Shown in pieces: positions 1-9,043 of a DNA stretch of 43,320 bases. This stretch comes from Pleurobrachia bachei (lineage: Eukaryota > Ctenophora > Tentaculata > Cydippida > Pleurobrachiidae). The position numbers and the translations under genes are program-made. Numbering within the stretch: position 1 is the first letter of the stretch; each line of letters begins with the position of its first letter. The notes beneath the pieces are model-generated. The model was given only the letters and a program-made list of their open reading frames with translations. It was not told the origin of the DNA and did not search any database. The stretch is taken from assembly GCA_000695325.1 (NCBI GenBank), contig AVPN01000174.1, positions 43,590 to 86,909 of the forward strand, written 5' to 3'.

Positions 1-201
1 GGGGGGGGAGAGGACGGGGTATTAGACAAGCTAAAGAAGAGAGTCGAGCTGGGAGGGAACTTTAGTGGGGAACCTTAGTGGGGGTTTTTTAGTTACACAA
101 GGTAGAGATAACATGGAGAGAAGTCGAGCTAGTTAACTCTAACGTCTCATATCCAAATGTTGAAATCTGATTCTGAAGAGCAACCTCTTCCAGCTACTTA
201 C
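1..201. other. Probable LENG8 intron at the left edge
   Basis: The donor at 201 (GTAAGT on the minus strand) opens an intron that continues to the window edge. It is purine-rich on the plus strand with a G run at bases 1-8. I see no further exon here. Confidence 0.5.
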
Positions 202-2420
202 GTCGCTGATTCATTTTCTGTTTGTATCGGTTGGATGGCTGGAAGGATGGTGCTTCTTCGTTGAGATAACTTTCTTTGATACTTGCTCTATCCATGATAC
301 TATTGGCTATCATCTGAGCCCGTGCTAGGGCAGGATCCGGGGGAGGTGGGGCAGCCTGGAGAACAGTGTGATTATTAGGGAGATAATTCTGGTAACAGGA
401 TAAATGGGAGTTTAGCCAATAGGGAGTGAGAAATATGTACACGAATAATGAAAACAACTTACGCTTTGAAGGGGGTTGTTTGGTGAGGGTCCGACTCCAA
501 ATCTGCTGGGACGACCCTTGAACGAGAAGTTGACTTTGTTCTTCCCCGGGGATTGGGAGTAGGGATTGTTATTTGGTTTGTCTGCTGGATCTGGCTTCTT
601 GGACATCTTAGCTTGGATGGAGTTTGTTGGACCACTGAAAAAAACCAGATTGGTTAGAAAATGGAATCACCATATTGTTCAGATTAGAAAACTCATCATT
701 GTTCAAGATATTTCTACACTTATTTATATTCAGGCCGATGTTTGCCGCCACCCTAGATGAGAAATAAATAAACATTGTTCAGATGAGAAATAAATAAACA
801 TTATTATGATGGGATCTAGACTTACTGAAGGGTAGGTTCATTGTCCCAATCTGTAGTCCATATCATATCAGCACTACTGTTATTTCCCTTCAACTTGTTC
901 TTTAAAAACACCTCTGTGGCATCTTTTTCACGCTCATTAGCACAACCCGCAAAACATCTCGTGACGTATTGTCTCAGTGAGGCTGGCCAGTTTTGGGGGT
1001 CTACATTTGATTTGTCATCTTTTTTGTTGGATGAGGGTGGTGGTGGTTTGTTGTGGTTTGAGGGTGGGTGGGGGAAATCCTGGGGAGAGTAACCGGGCGG
1101 TGGACCGTTGTTCGAGTTGTTGTATCCTGAAATGAGAGAGTTGGTAGGTGAGAAAGGGGAGCTAGACTTTCAGGTTGTTTCCTTTTCTGTCAGAATCTCT
1201 TTGTCTCCCCCTCTGCAAATAATTCCCGAAATTACTTACCACCATTATAGTTTGGAGGTTGGTTAAATCGGGATTTCCGTTTGTTGTTTGGTCTTTGGGG
1301 TGAGTCATGAAACCCACCTCCACTACCTAGAACACAAGTTGTAAGATAATTGTAATAATACTCTCTTCTCCTTACCTGTGTCGAGATAAACAGACAGATA
1401 ACAGAGACACAAACACGTGACATCTTTAGGGGTCATTCATTGACGGTGTTAGAGAGAGAATCCTTCATCAGCTTAGAGACCAATCTTCTTTTGTTGAAAT
1501 TACTTCGTCTTGCTCCCTCCCGGAACATTAGTTTTAGCTCTGTTCCGTGATTGACATAAACTTGATTATCAGATCACTTAATCGTCTGATCTTTCTCTTT
1601 ACAAAACTTGAAACTAACTGGTTGGGGTACTCACGACTTTCCGGTATTTTAAAGGCATTGAGGATTGAGGAAGCTTTCGTCACTTAATTTATCTCGTTTA
1701 TCGATCTTTTCCGTTCCACGTTTTTCTTCATTTCTCACCCTGAGTATGTGTGAGCGGGACAAGACAACAAACAAACATGTATTTTACCATTGTTACTATT
1801 CCCATGAACAACATCAGCGAAAGATCGGCCGTTCTGCCAGGCTGATGCTCCTGGTCCTGAACTGGCCCAGGGTTGAGGGTTGGAGGAGGGCGGTGCAGGG
1901 GCACTATCATAATAACCGAACTTGTCACCAGCTGCTGGTGGTGGTGGAGGTGGTTGAGGGATCCCTGAGGGCATTACCCCCGGTGGAGGTGGCGGTAGGT
2001 CAGTGGGGAAGTGTTCTGTTGAAGATGCTCCGGAGGCTGTTTTGGAACGTTTAGTGGGTGGTGGGTCGCACACTCCAGGGGGCGGTGGAGGGTGGGCTGG
2101 GTCATCGTCCGGAGGGGGCGGGGGTTGTGTGGGAGGTGGGGGAGGAGGGAACCAGGCGTTGTTATCGACCCCACCACCCCAAGGGGTATTTTGATCGTAG
2201 GTGCCAGGAGGGCCTTGTTGTTGTTGTTGTTGACCGTAGTAGGCGTCGTAACTACCGTAGTAGCCCCAATAATCGGACCTGGAGAGGGGTGAAACACATT
2301 AACATTAGAACGAATATTGAACAGAGCAAGGCGGGCTTGATTGGCAGAGAATGGATGACATGACACAAATATTGAAGCATTCTAAAACTACGCGTACCCT
2401 GATTGATTCTGGTAGTCCAT
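202..2420 (-). CDS. LENG8: LENG8-like SAC3-family protein, N-terminal part (runs off left edge)
   Basis: Six exons can be placed: 2398-2420, 1788-2278, 1240-1326, 826-1126, 463-634 and 202-355. All have GT-AG borders and compatible phases, giving 409 codons before the next intron leaves the usable sequence. The ATG at 2420 opens M-D-Y-Q-N-Q-S-G, followed by a Tyr/Gln/Gly-rich and polyproline stretch. Exon 4 carries the diagnostic block W-P-A-S-L-R-Q-Y-V ... C-F-A-G-C ... T-D-W-D-N-E-P, which matches the conserved W-P-x-x-(L/M)-(K/R)-x-Y-V ... TDW-x-x-EP segment of LENG8. Exon 5 has a basic N-F-S-F-K-G-R-P patch. The SAC3/GANP helical domain should lie left of base 1. Family knowledge: LENG8 proteins are nuclear and relate to yeast Thp3, which works with mRNA processing. 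The identity is firm; the exact function in this animal is inferred. The first two exons are duplicated at 4322-4778. Confidence 0.85.
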
Positions 2421-2424
2421 CAGG

Positions 2425-2640
2425 AGAACGGTCAAATCTAGATCTTATCTCCTGTTTTGGATTCAAACCTAAAACGATCTTTGGCCTTGCTACACGAAAG
2501 AAGGGAAAGGGTTAGGGGAACGCGTGTGCGACAACTGCTTAAACGGTGTGCTTTCATTAGTAAATTGGGCGCGTGCGCGCTCTGAGCAGTGATTCAGAGC
2601 ACGACACGCGCTCCGAGACACAAATATTTCGCACAGACAA
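2425..2640 (-). promoter_or_regulatory. Candidate LENG8 promoter region, CpG-dense
   Basis: The interval just upstream of the LENG8 ATG holds a CpG-rich patch at about 2520-2625 (repeated GCGCG/ACGCG and a short inverted repeat, GCTCTGA ... TCAGAGC, near 2579-2600). It is preserved in the duplicate at about 4885-4990. CpG density and position suggest a promoter, but no core element such as TATA is evident. This is inference from context. Confidence 0.3.
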
Positions 2641-2761
2641 AATGACAAAAAATACAAAATAACCCTCTCATTCTCACGCTATGAAATACTCCGATGTACA
2701 AGGTTCCTTTCCTCCATCCCCTTCCTCTTTCTCACCCAACATAGCACTCGATACCACAAAA

Positions 2762-2811
2762 AATGACACTATGTCAACACGGTGGTTTTATACCTGTGTG
2801 TGAGGGACTGG
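2762..2811. other. 50-nt block complemented in place relative to 5126-5175
   Basis: Aligned without gaps against the duplicate at 5126-5175, all 50 positions are Watson-Crick complements read in the same direction (a opposite t, g opposite c, none equal). The flanks on both sides align normally as same-strand identity. The block covers the end of the coding region and removes the second SWIM-like C-x-H. It is not a reverse complement, so it is not an inversion. Confidence 0.95.
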
Positions 2812-4319
2812 ACATTTACACTTAAACATATGACTCCGCTCGTTGTAACTGACCAGAACTCGATTAGTTTTCGAGTAAAACTGGGGAGTGGTCGCGGTTG
2901 AGACGCTATAATATGTGGTAACGGGCCGACAGGTGCTTGCTTGAGGGTAGTACGGTTTAATAACTGGAACTCTCAACTCCGCACAATTGTCGATCAGAAC
3001 ATTGACATCAGTTTTCATTTGCTCATCGTAATTGTAGAACAGATCAATCGATGTAAGGGGTGGCAGATCGGGACCTGTCTCAGACATCTCAGTTTTATCA
3101 CGTACAAACTGTTCACAAGCACTGACATGTTGGCATTTGGTAACTTTCGATGGCATACACCCGTTCTCGCAGTACGTTACATTGGACGAAGGACCTGCCC
3201 TGAATATAACATGCACAGGCATGCCCGGACCCTGTGTGCTTCCCCTCACCAAAAACACCCTGTTTAGCTTATCAAGCAACTCAACTTGTAAATCAAGAGC
3301 TTGACCCCGGGGTTTAGCCCTATTTTTAGGCTTTATGCACTTGATATAATGTAGCTTGACCCTCTCTAAGCGGCGGGCAATGTACACCCTACACGCAGGA
3401 CAATGGTAGTGTGTTGCTCTGTTCCTCTCTTGAACCTGGCACTCCTCAGGAACAGTTCTGGAACACTTCTCAAACAAATCATCAGAAACATCGTCCGGGG
3501 TATTCTTTCTTATCGCCCGTTTCTTGCTGCAGAGTAGGGCCATTGGGTCGCTTGGTAGGGATCTTTTCCTACTTTGGAGCATGACACAGTATTGTTGTAG
3601 TGCTGCTGAAGTCTCGATAATAAACTGAACCTTGGGGGTTACCGTGGACAGTGAGCTATAGTTTGAGTAGGTACAACACGCAGCCTGGTGTTTCCGGAGA
3701 GATCTCAGTTTCCTATCCACATACATATCGCAACACATACAATGGAGATGTAAGTTCTTCCTATGGTGATGGTGATGTCCAACACCCCTTCCACCACCTC
3801 CCCTCTCTCCTTCCTCCTCCTCCAAACAATATGGACTGTAACACAATTTAAATGTGATCAGGTTCTGGTCGTGGGTACAACCACCCCCGCCACTACTAGC
3901 AGGTTCAGGGGGGTCAGGAGGGGTGTTGATTATATCCCGTGGTTCCATGGTGACTTCGACTGAGCCGGGAGTTGTGGTTGTGTTATGTACCATCATGGGT
4001 AGTGTCTTACAGCAGAGAACTTGGTGTCGGAGTACCTGGGAGAAGGGGGGTAGTTGTTAATTAGTTTTAATTAATTTGTGCTTACAATTTCACGGTGGTA
4101 GTTATCAACAGATGCCGAAAGTGAGTTTTTTATACTCCCGGACCCACCCTCTGGCCCTAATTATCGTGTCTACTGTATAGAAATTACCGGCTAAGTACGG
4201 ACCTGGAAAACGTTCTGTTGTGTGTGTATTAGACAACAGGGACAGTGGTAGTGAATTGGAAGTTTCCGAGATCCCGCGGGACAGTCTTCTTCTGAAGATC
4301 GACACTCCTGATAGGGGGG
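2788..4319 (-). CDS. H-Y-H-C finger / SWIM-like protein, copy 1 (5'-truncated, altered C-terminus)
   Basis: Two exons: 4203-4319 (truncated at its 5' end by the duplication junction) and 2788-4035. Splicing rebuilds a finger across the intron: I-H-Y-H-C-P-C-C in the first exon, with H and C ligands in V-L-R-H-Q-V-L-C-C at the start of the second. The long exon has a second, weaker finger after a His run (L-H-C-M-C-C ... H-Q-A-A-C-C) and a third (T-H-Y-H-C-P-A-C ... H-Y-I-K-C). A SWIM-like module follows: V-F-L-V-R-G-S, P-V-H-V-I-F, then C-E-N-G-C ... C-Q-H. The second C-x-C of the module is present (F-K-C-K-C), but the frame then runs P-V-P-H-T-Q-V-stop, so the closing C-x-H is lost. That loss is caused by the 50-nt complemented block at 2762-2811. 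I do not recognise a named family; nucleic-acid binding is inferred from the zinc motifs. Confidence 0.6.
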
Positions 4320-4321
4320 GG

Positions 4322-4778
4322 GCCCTGAGGGCATTACCCCCGGTGGAGGTGGCGGTAGATCAGTGGGGAAATGTTCTGTTGAAGATGCTCCGGAGGCTGT
4401 TTTGGAGCGTTTAGTGGGTGGTGGGTCACAAACTCCCGGGGGCGGTGGAGGGTGGGTTTGATCGTCGTCAGGAGGGGGCGGGGGTTGAGTGGGAGGTGGG
4501 GGAGGAGGGAACCAAGCGTTGTTATCGACCCCACCACCCCACGGGGTGTTTTGATCGTAGCTGCCAGGAGGGCCTTGTTGTTGTTGGCTGTAGTAGGCGT
4601 CGTAACTACCGTAGTAGCCCCAATAATCGGACCTGGAAAGGGGTGAAAACATTGAAAATAGGACGAATATTACATAGAGCAAGGTGGGGCATAATCGACA
4701 CTTGGCAGCTAGAATGGATGACACAAAACTATTGAAGCAATCTAAAATTACTAACCCTGATTGATTCTGGTAGTCCAT
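4322..4778 (-). pseudogene. Duplicated 5' fragment of LENG8
   Basis: The copy includes the start codon exon (ATG at 4778, same M-D-Y-Q-N-Q-S-G opening, GT donor kept as GTTAGT) and most of exon 2 (S-D-Y-W-G-Y-Y ... P-P-P-P-G-V-M-P-S-G). It ends abruptly at the G-run junction near 4321, where the reading frame passes into the truncated finger-gene exon. The upstream CpG-rich region is also copied, so it could still be transcribed. No SAC3 part is present, so a working LENG8 product is not expected. A chimeric LENG8/finger transcript is possible. Confidence 0.8.
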
Positions 4779-5031
4779 AAGGAGTTACTGAACGGTCTAA
4801 TCTCGATCTTATCTCCTGTTTTGAATTAAAACCTAAAACGGTCTTTGGCCTTGCTACACGAAAGAAGGTGAAGGGTTAGGGGAACGCGTGTGCGACAACT
4901 GCTTAAACGGTGTGCTTTCATTAGTAAATTGGGCGCGTGCGCGCTCTGAGCAGTGATTCAGAGCACGACACGCGCTCCGAGACACACAAATATTTCGCAC
5001 AGACAAAATGACAAGAAATACAAAATAACCC

Positions 5032-6684
5032 TCACGCTATGAAATACTCCGATGTACAAGGTTCCTTTCCTCCATCCCCTTCCTCTTTTTCACATTGTCC
5101 CAACATAGCACTCGAAACTACAAAATTACTGTGATACAGTTGTGCCACCAAAATATGGACACACACTCCCTGACCGCATTTACACTTGAACATATGACTC
5201 CGCTCGTTGTAACTCACCAGGACCCGATTAGTTTTAGAGTAAAACTGGGGAGTTGTCGCGGTTGAGACACTATAATATGTGGTGACGGGTCGACAGGTGC
5301 TCGCTTGAGGGTAGTACGGTTTGATAACTGGAACTCTCAACTCCGCACAATTGTCGATCAGAACATTGACATCAGTTTTCATTTGTTCATCATAATTATA
5401 GAACAGGTCGATAGAGGTAAGAGGTGGCAGATCAGGACCTGTCTCAGACATCTCCGTTTTGTCTCGTACAAACTGTTCACAAGCACTGACATGTTGGCAC
5501 TTGGTCACTTTTAGATGGCATACACCCGTTCTCGCAGTACGTTACATTGGACGAAGGACCTGCCCTGAATATAACATGCACTGGCATGCCAGGACCTTGT
5601 GTGCTCCCTCTTACTAAAAACACCCTGTTTAGCTTATCAAGCAGCTCAACTTGTAAATCAAGAGCTTGTCCTCTTGGTTTTGCCCTGTTTTTAGGCTTGA
5701 TACACTTGATGTAGTGGAGCTTGACCCTCTCTAAGCGGCGTGCAATGTACACCCTACACGCAGGACAATGGTAGTGTGTTGCTCTGTTCCTCTCTTGAAC
5801 CTGGCACTCCTCAGGAACAGTTCTGGAACACTTCTCAAACAAATCATCAGAAACATCGTCCGGGGTATTCTTTCTTATCGCCCGTTTCTTGCTGCAGAGT
5901 AGGGCCATTGGGTCGCTTGGTAGGGATCTTTTCCTACTTTGGAGCATGACACAGTATTGTTGTAGTGCTGCTGAAGTCTCGATAATAAACTGAACCTTGG
6001 GGGTTACCGTGGACAGTGAGCTATAGTTTGAGTAGGTACAACACGCAGCTTGGTGCTTCCGAAGTGATCTCAGTTTCCTATCCACATACATGTCACAACA
6101 CATACAATGGAGATGTAAGTTCTTCCTATGGTGATGGTGATGTCCAACACCCCTTCCACCACCTCCCCTCTCTCCTTCCTCCTCCTCCAAACAATATGGA
6201 CTGTAACACAATTTAAATGTGATCAGGTTCTGGTCGTGGGTACAACCACCCCCGCCACTACTAGCAGGTTCAGGGGGGTCAGGAGGGGTGTTGATTATAT
6301 CCCGTGGTTCCATGGTGACTTCGACTGAGCCGGGAGTTGTGGTTGTGTTATGTACCATCATGGGTAGTGTCTTACAGCAGAGAACTTGGTGTCGGAGTAC
6401 CTGGGAGAAGGGGGGTAGTTGTTAATTAGTTTTAATTAATTTGTGCTTACAATTTCACGGTGGTAGTTATCAACAGATGCCGAAAGTGAGTTTTTTATAC
6501 TCCCGGACCCACCCTCTGGCCCTAATTATCGTGTCTACTGTATAGAAATTACCGGCTAAGTACGGACCTGGAAAACGTTCTGTTGTGTGTGTATTAGACA
6601 ACAGGGACAGTGGTAGTGAATTGGAAGTTTCCGAGATCCCGCGGGACAGTCTTCTTCTGAAGATCGACACTCCTGATAGGGGGG
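5032..6684 (-). pseudogene. H-Y-H-C finger / SWIM-like gene, copy 2 (internal frameshift, 5'-truncated)
   Basis: This is the paralogue of 2788-4319 with the same two exons (6568-6684 and 5032-6400). Fingers 1-3 and the V-F-L-V-R-G-S / P-V-H-V-I-F start of the SWIM-like module are intact. A one-base length difference near 5510 then shifts the frame inside the module, between M-P-S-K and the following C-Q-H. The remaining frame continues open to 5032 and preserves what copy 1 lost: C-K-C-G-Q-G-V-C-V-H, a full C-x-C-x4-C-x-H. It ends in a short acidic tail. Unless the length difference is a sequencing error, the protein is truncated in the middle of the module. The 5' exon is cut at the G run, where a LINE starts. 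Confidence 0.65.
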
Positions 6685-7870
6685 GGGTACTAGGTCCCCT
6701 ACTTTTTGTCCTATTTATAAACGATATAGTTGATAGCATAGGGGAAGGTACTCACATTAAACTTTATGCAGATGACCTTAAAATATGGCGAGAAATTAGA
6801 TGTAAAAATGATAGTCTACAGGCTGAAATAAGCAATCTAGAAATTTGGAGCGATATAAATAAGATAAAATTCCATCCATCTAAATGCAAAGTTATGAGAA
6901 GCACGTACAAGCGCACAGTAATAGATTTCCGTTATTATCTGGGTGGTGTAGAACTTGAAACTGTCACATCGGAAACCGATTTGGGAGTAATCATCACCTC
7001 GAAGCTAAGCTACACAGAACATGTTGATAATATTGTATCTAGATCATCTCAAACCCTAGGTTTAATTAAACGACATTGTAATATGATCTCCGATAAGCAT
7101 GCTAAACGAACTATATACCTTTCCTTAGTAAGGTCACTCTTTGAACACTGCTCACAAATTTGGAGGCCCTCAAATTCGTATGGTCTAGAGAAATTTGAAA
7201 AAGTTCAAAAACGGGCAGTTAAATGGATTCTGAACGAGACAGAGAACAGCTATTCCACTACAGAATACAGCAAGAAATTAGAAGAACTAAAACTCCTTCC
7301 TATATGTTTGCACTTCCTCCACGCAGATCTCACTCTCCTACAAAAGATAATTTATTCTCACATTCCAATCTCTTTTCCTTCCTATCTCCATATGTATAAC
7401 AGAGATGCAGACTTCACAAGACCAACTCGGTTTCAATGTGAGCGAGATAACCTCCAGATTGTGTGTACCGAACGAGCTAGAATAGATCCATTTAGCCAGT
7501 CTTTCTTTTATAGAACACACACTGCCTGGAATGAACTTCCACTATCATTAAGAGAGATATCTGATCAATGTGAGTTCTCGATAAAACTAAAATCCCACTT
7601 GCTGGAAAGTGCTGTTACCTAATTCTGCCCCTCTGCATTAAAATATATCCCTCTACAGCATGTAAAGTACAATGACCAAGCACTCTGTACAACGGTGCAA
7701 AGCGGCTCTCCCTCTTTCCTCCCCTCCCCCTTGCACAAGTGATACAATTATCTTCCTACAACATCTCGACTGAATTTGAACCTGACTGACTGATCGACAG
7801 AACATTCTAAAGCAATTTATTTTTCAAATCTTTCTAACTTATTAAAAAACTATTAAAATAAAAAAAATAA
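6685..7870 (+). mobile_element. 5'-truncated LINE, reverse transcriptase C-terminal part and 3' UTR
   Basis: The frame open to the stop at 7620-7622 begins at G-V-L-G-P-L-L-F-V-L-F-I-N-D-I, carries the catalytic Y-A-D-D-L-K box, and ends with the A-W-N-E-L-P-L-S-L-R ... F-(x)n-L-K-S-H-L tail typical of CR1/jockey-like non-LTR elements. The finger and palm parts of the reverse transcriptase and any endonuclease are missing, as expected of incomplete reverse transcription. The 3' UTR is AT-rich and ends in an A/T-rich run near 7840-7870; the exact end is uncertain. The 5' edge sits in a G run shared with the adjacent tandem-duplication unit. The remaining frame is uninterrupted, so the insertion is probably fairly young. 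Confidence 0.85.
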
Positions 7871-8239
7871 AAATCTCTATTAATATCAATACATATATCT
7901 ATAAATTGATTTAAAATTTTTGTGCGGCGTTAGCGTCTGAATAGACCTGCCCCTAATCTGCTCTATATACAGGAATGATATGATATATACATATATATAT
8001 TATTGTCCTATTTTTATTACGTGTGACGTGTGCAAAATTCCTGTATATTGCAAATTAGTTGAAAATCAAATCAAAACCTGAAGAGAGAGGTAAGAGGGTC
8101 AATCAAGGCAAAGTCTAGGGTCCGCATTTGGAAAGTAAAGTTTCTCAGGCAGTGCACAGAAAAATGGGAATGTAAAACTAGCCTATGATCATGTATTTAC
8201 TATTTACTGGTCACCTAACATTAAATTACACCTGAATGT
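7871..8239. other. AT-rich spacer
   Basis: Between the LINE tail and the stop codon of the small gene. It contains AT dinucleotide-rich sequence (about 7976-8001) and no frame I can support. It probably includes the 3' UTR of the minus-strand small gene. Confidence 0.5.
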
Positions 8240-8840
8240 TCACCTACTATGAGAGGGGAAGAGACCAACATCCTCATCAGATCTAGATAGTAGATACTCC
8301 TCTGGGTCTGATACTGACATCTCTGCTTCTTTTTGTACGTCAAACATACTTGGATTACTGTCCGCGTACCCTGGGTGTAAGAGGGGGGTTATTAATCACT
8401 GTATACAAAATGGTTGTGTGTTATCTTTGAACAATGTCAAATGTTTTGACATTACTGAGAGAGAAAGAGAGTTGTATGGTTTGAGAAAGTCGAAGTGTGG
8501 GATATTGTGGTTATTCAGTTGATTGTTGACATGAAATGTGGTTACAGTGGAATATGAAAAACAAATAAACTGTGATGGATTAGAAAGAAGGTATCTCTCC
8601 TGGGCCCCCTCTCCTGTGTAACATACATGATGTCCTGCTCCCACATGTGGGCCATGGTAGTGTGACAGTGATGTGTGATGATCTGTTGTGTTGCTTCCCA
8701 CCACCACGCTCCCTATTACCGAATGTCTTCATCCATATGTCATCAGACACCCCACTCATTGTGGGCTGCAAGCTCTGTAGATCGGATGACCGGTACCCTG
8801 TTTTAGACATCTTCGTCTTCATCTTGGTTTGTCTCATCAT
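8240..8840 (-). CDS. Small two-exon gene of unknown function, about 114 aa
   Basis: Exon 1 is 8627-8840 (donor GTATGT) and exon 2 is 8240-8370 (acceptor CCCAG). The phases match and the total is 345 nt, ending in TGA. The product is basic and Ser/Thr-rich at the N-terminus (M-S-K-T-G-Y-R-S-S-D-L), has a central S-D-D-I-W-M-K-T-F-G-N block and an acidic C-terminal half (S-V-S-D-P-E-E-Y-L-L-S-R-S-D-E-D). It has no signal peptide or membrane segment. I recognise no family. It lies 203 bp downstream of the LSG1 stop on the same strand, so co-transcription is plausible. The start may instead be an internal Met about 20 nt further in, after a candidate AG. Confidence 0.55.
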
Positions 8841-9043
8841 TGCACGGGGTGTTGAGAGAGAAAGAACGGACAGTTTTACATTCTAATGGGAAAGATTGGG
8901 GGATTTTAGGGGAAGTTGGGTCGGGTTGGGTGACTAGGGAACACAAAACGAGAGAATAAAATTCAAGTGAAAATGTCAACTTATCAACACTAAAAACAGA
9001 ATAATTTAGACTTAAAACACCCTATATCAAGACACACGACCTC

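Larger units (their letters stand above)
1962..6684. repeat. 2.36-kb tandem duplication (units ~1962-4318 and ~4322-6684)
   Basis: The two units align end to end in the same orientation. Each holds the 5' part of LENG8, its CpG-rich upstream region, and one H-Y-H-C/SWIM-like gene. The junction is a G run at about 4312-4321, where the end of the finger-gene exon meets the middle of LENG8 exon 2 (plus-strand motif CCCTGAGGGCATTACC at both 1964 and 4322). The 3' part of each unit (about 3390-4318 versus 5755-6684) is nearly identical. The 5' part is visibly more diverged, mostly by single substitutions. The second unit ends at the same kind of G run, where a LINE begins. Confidence 0.9.

Noticed and set aside
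2003-2363. Gly-rich and Val-rich plus-strand frames opposite LENG8 exon 2
   Set aside because: They are the antisense of polyproline codons in a well-supported exon.
2762-2811. Simple inversion as an explanation for the copy 1/copy 2 mismatch
   Set aside because: An inversion would give the reverse complement; the match is in the same reading direction.
8700-8960. Alternative plus-strand gene at 8647-8886
   Set aside because: It overlaps the better supported two-exon minus-strand gene, whose exon phases and total length fit.
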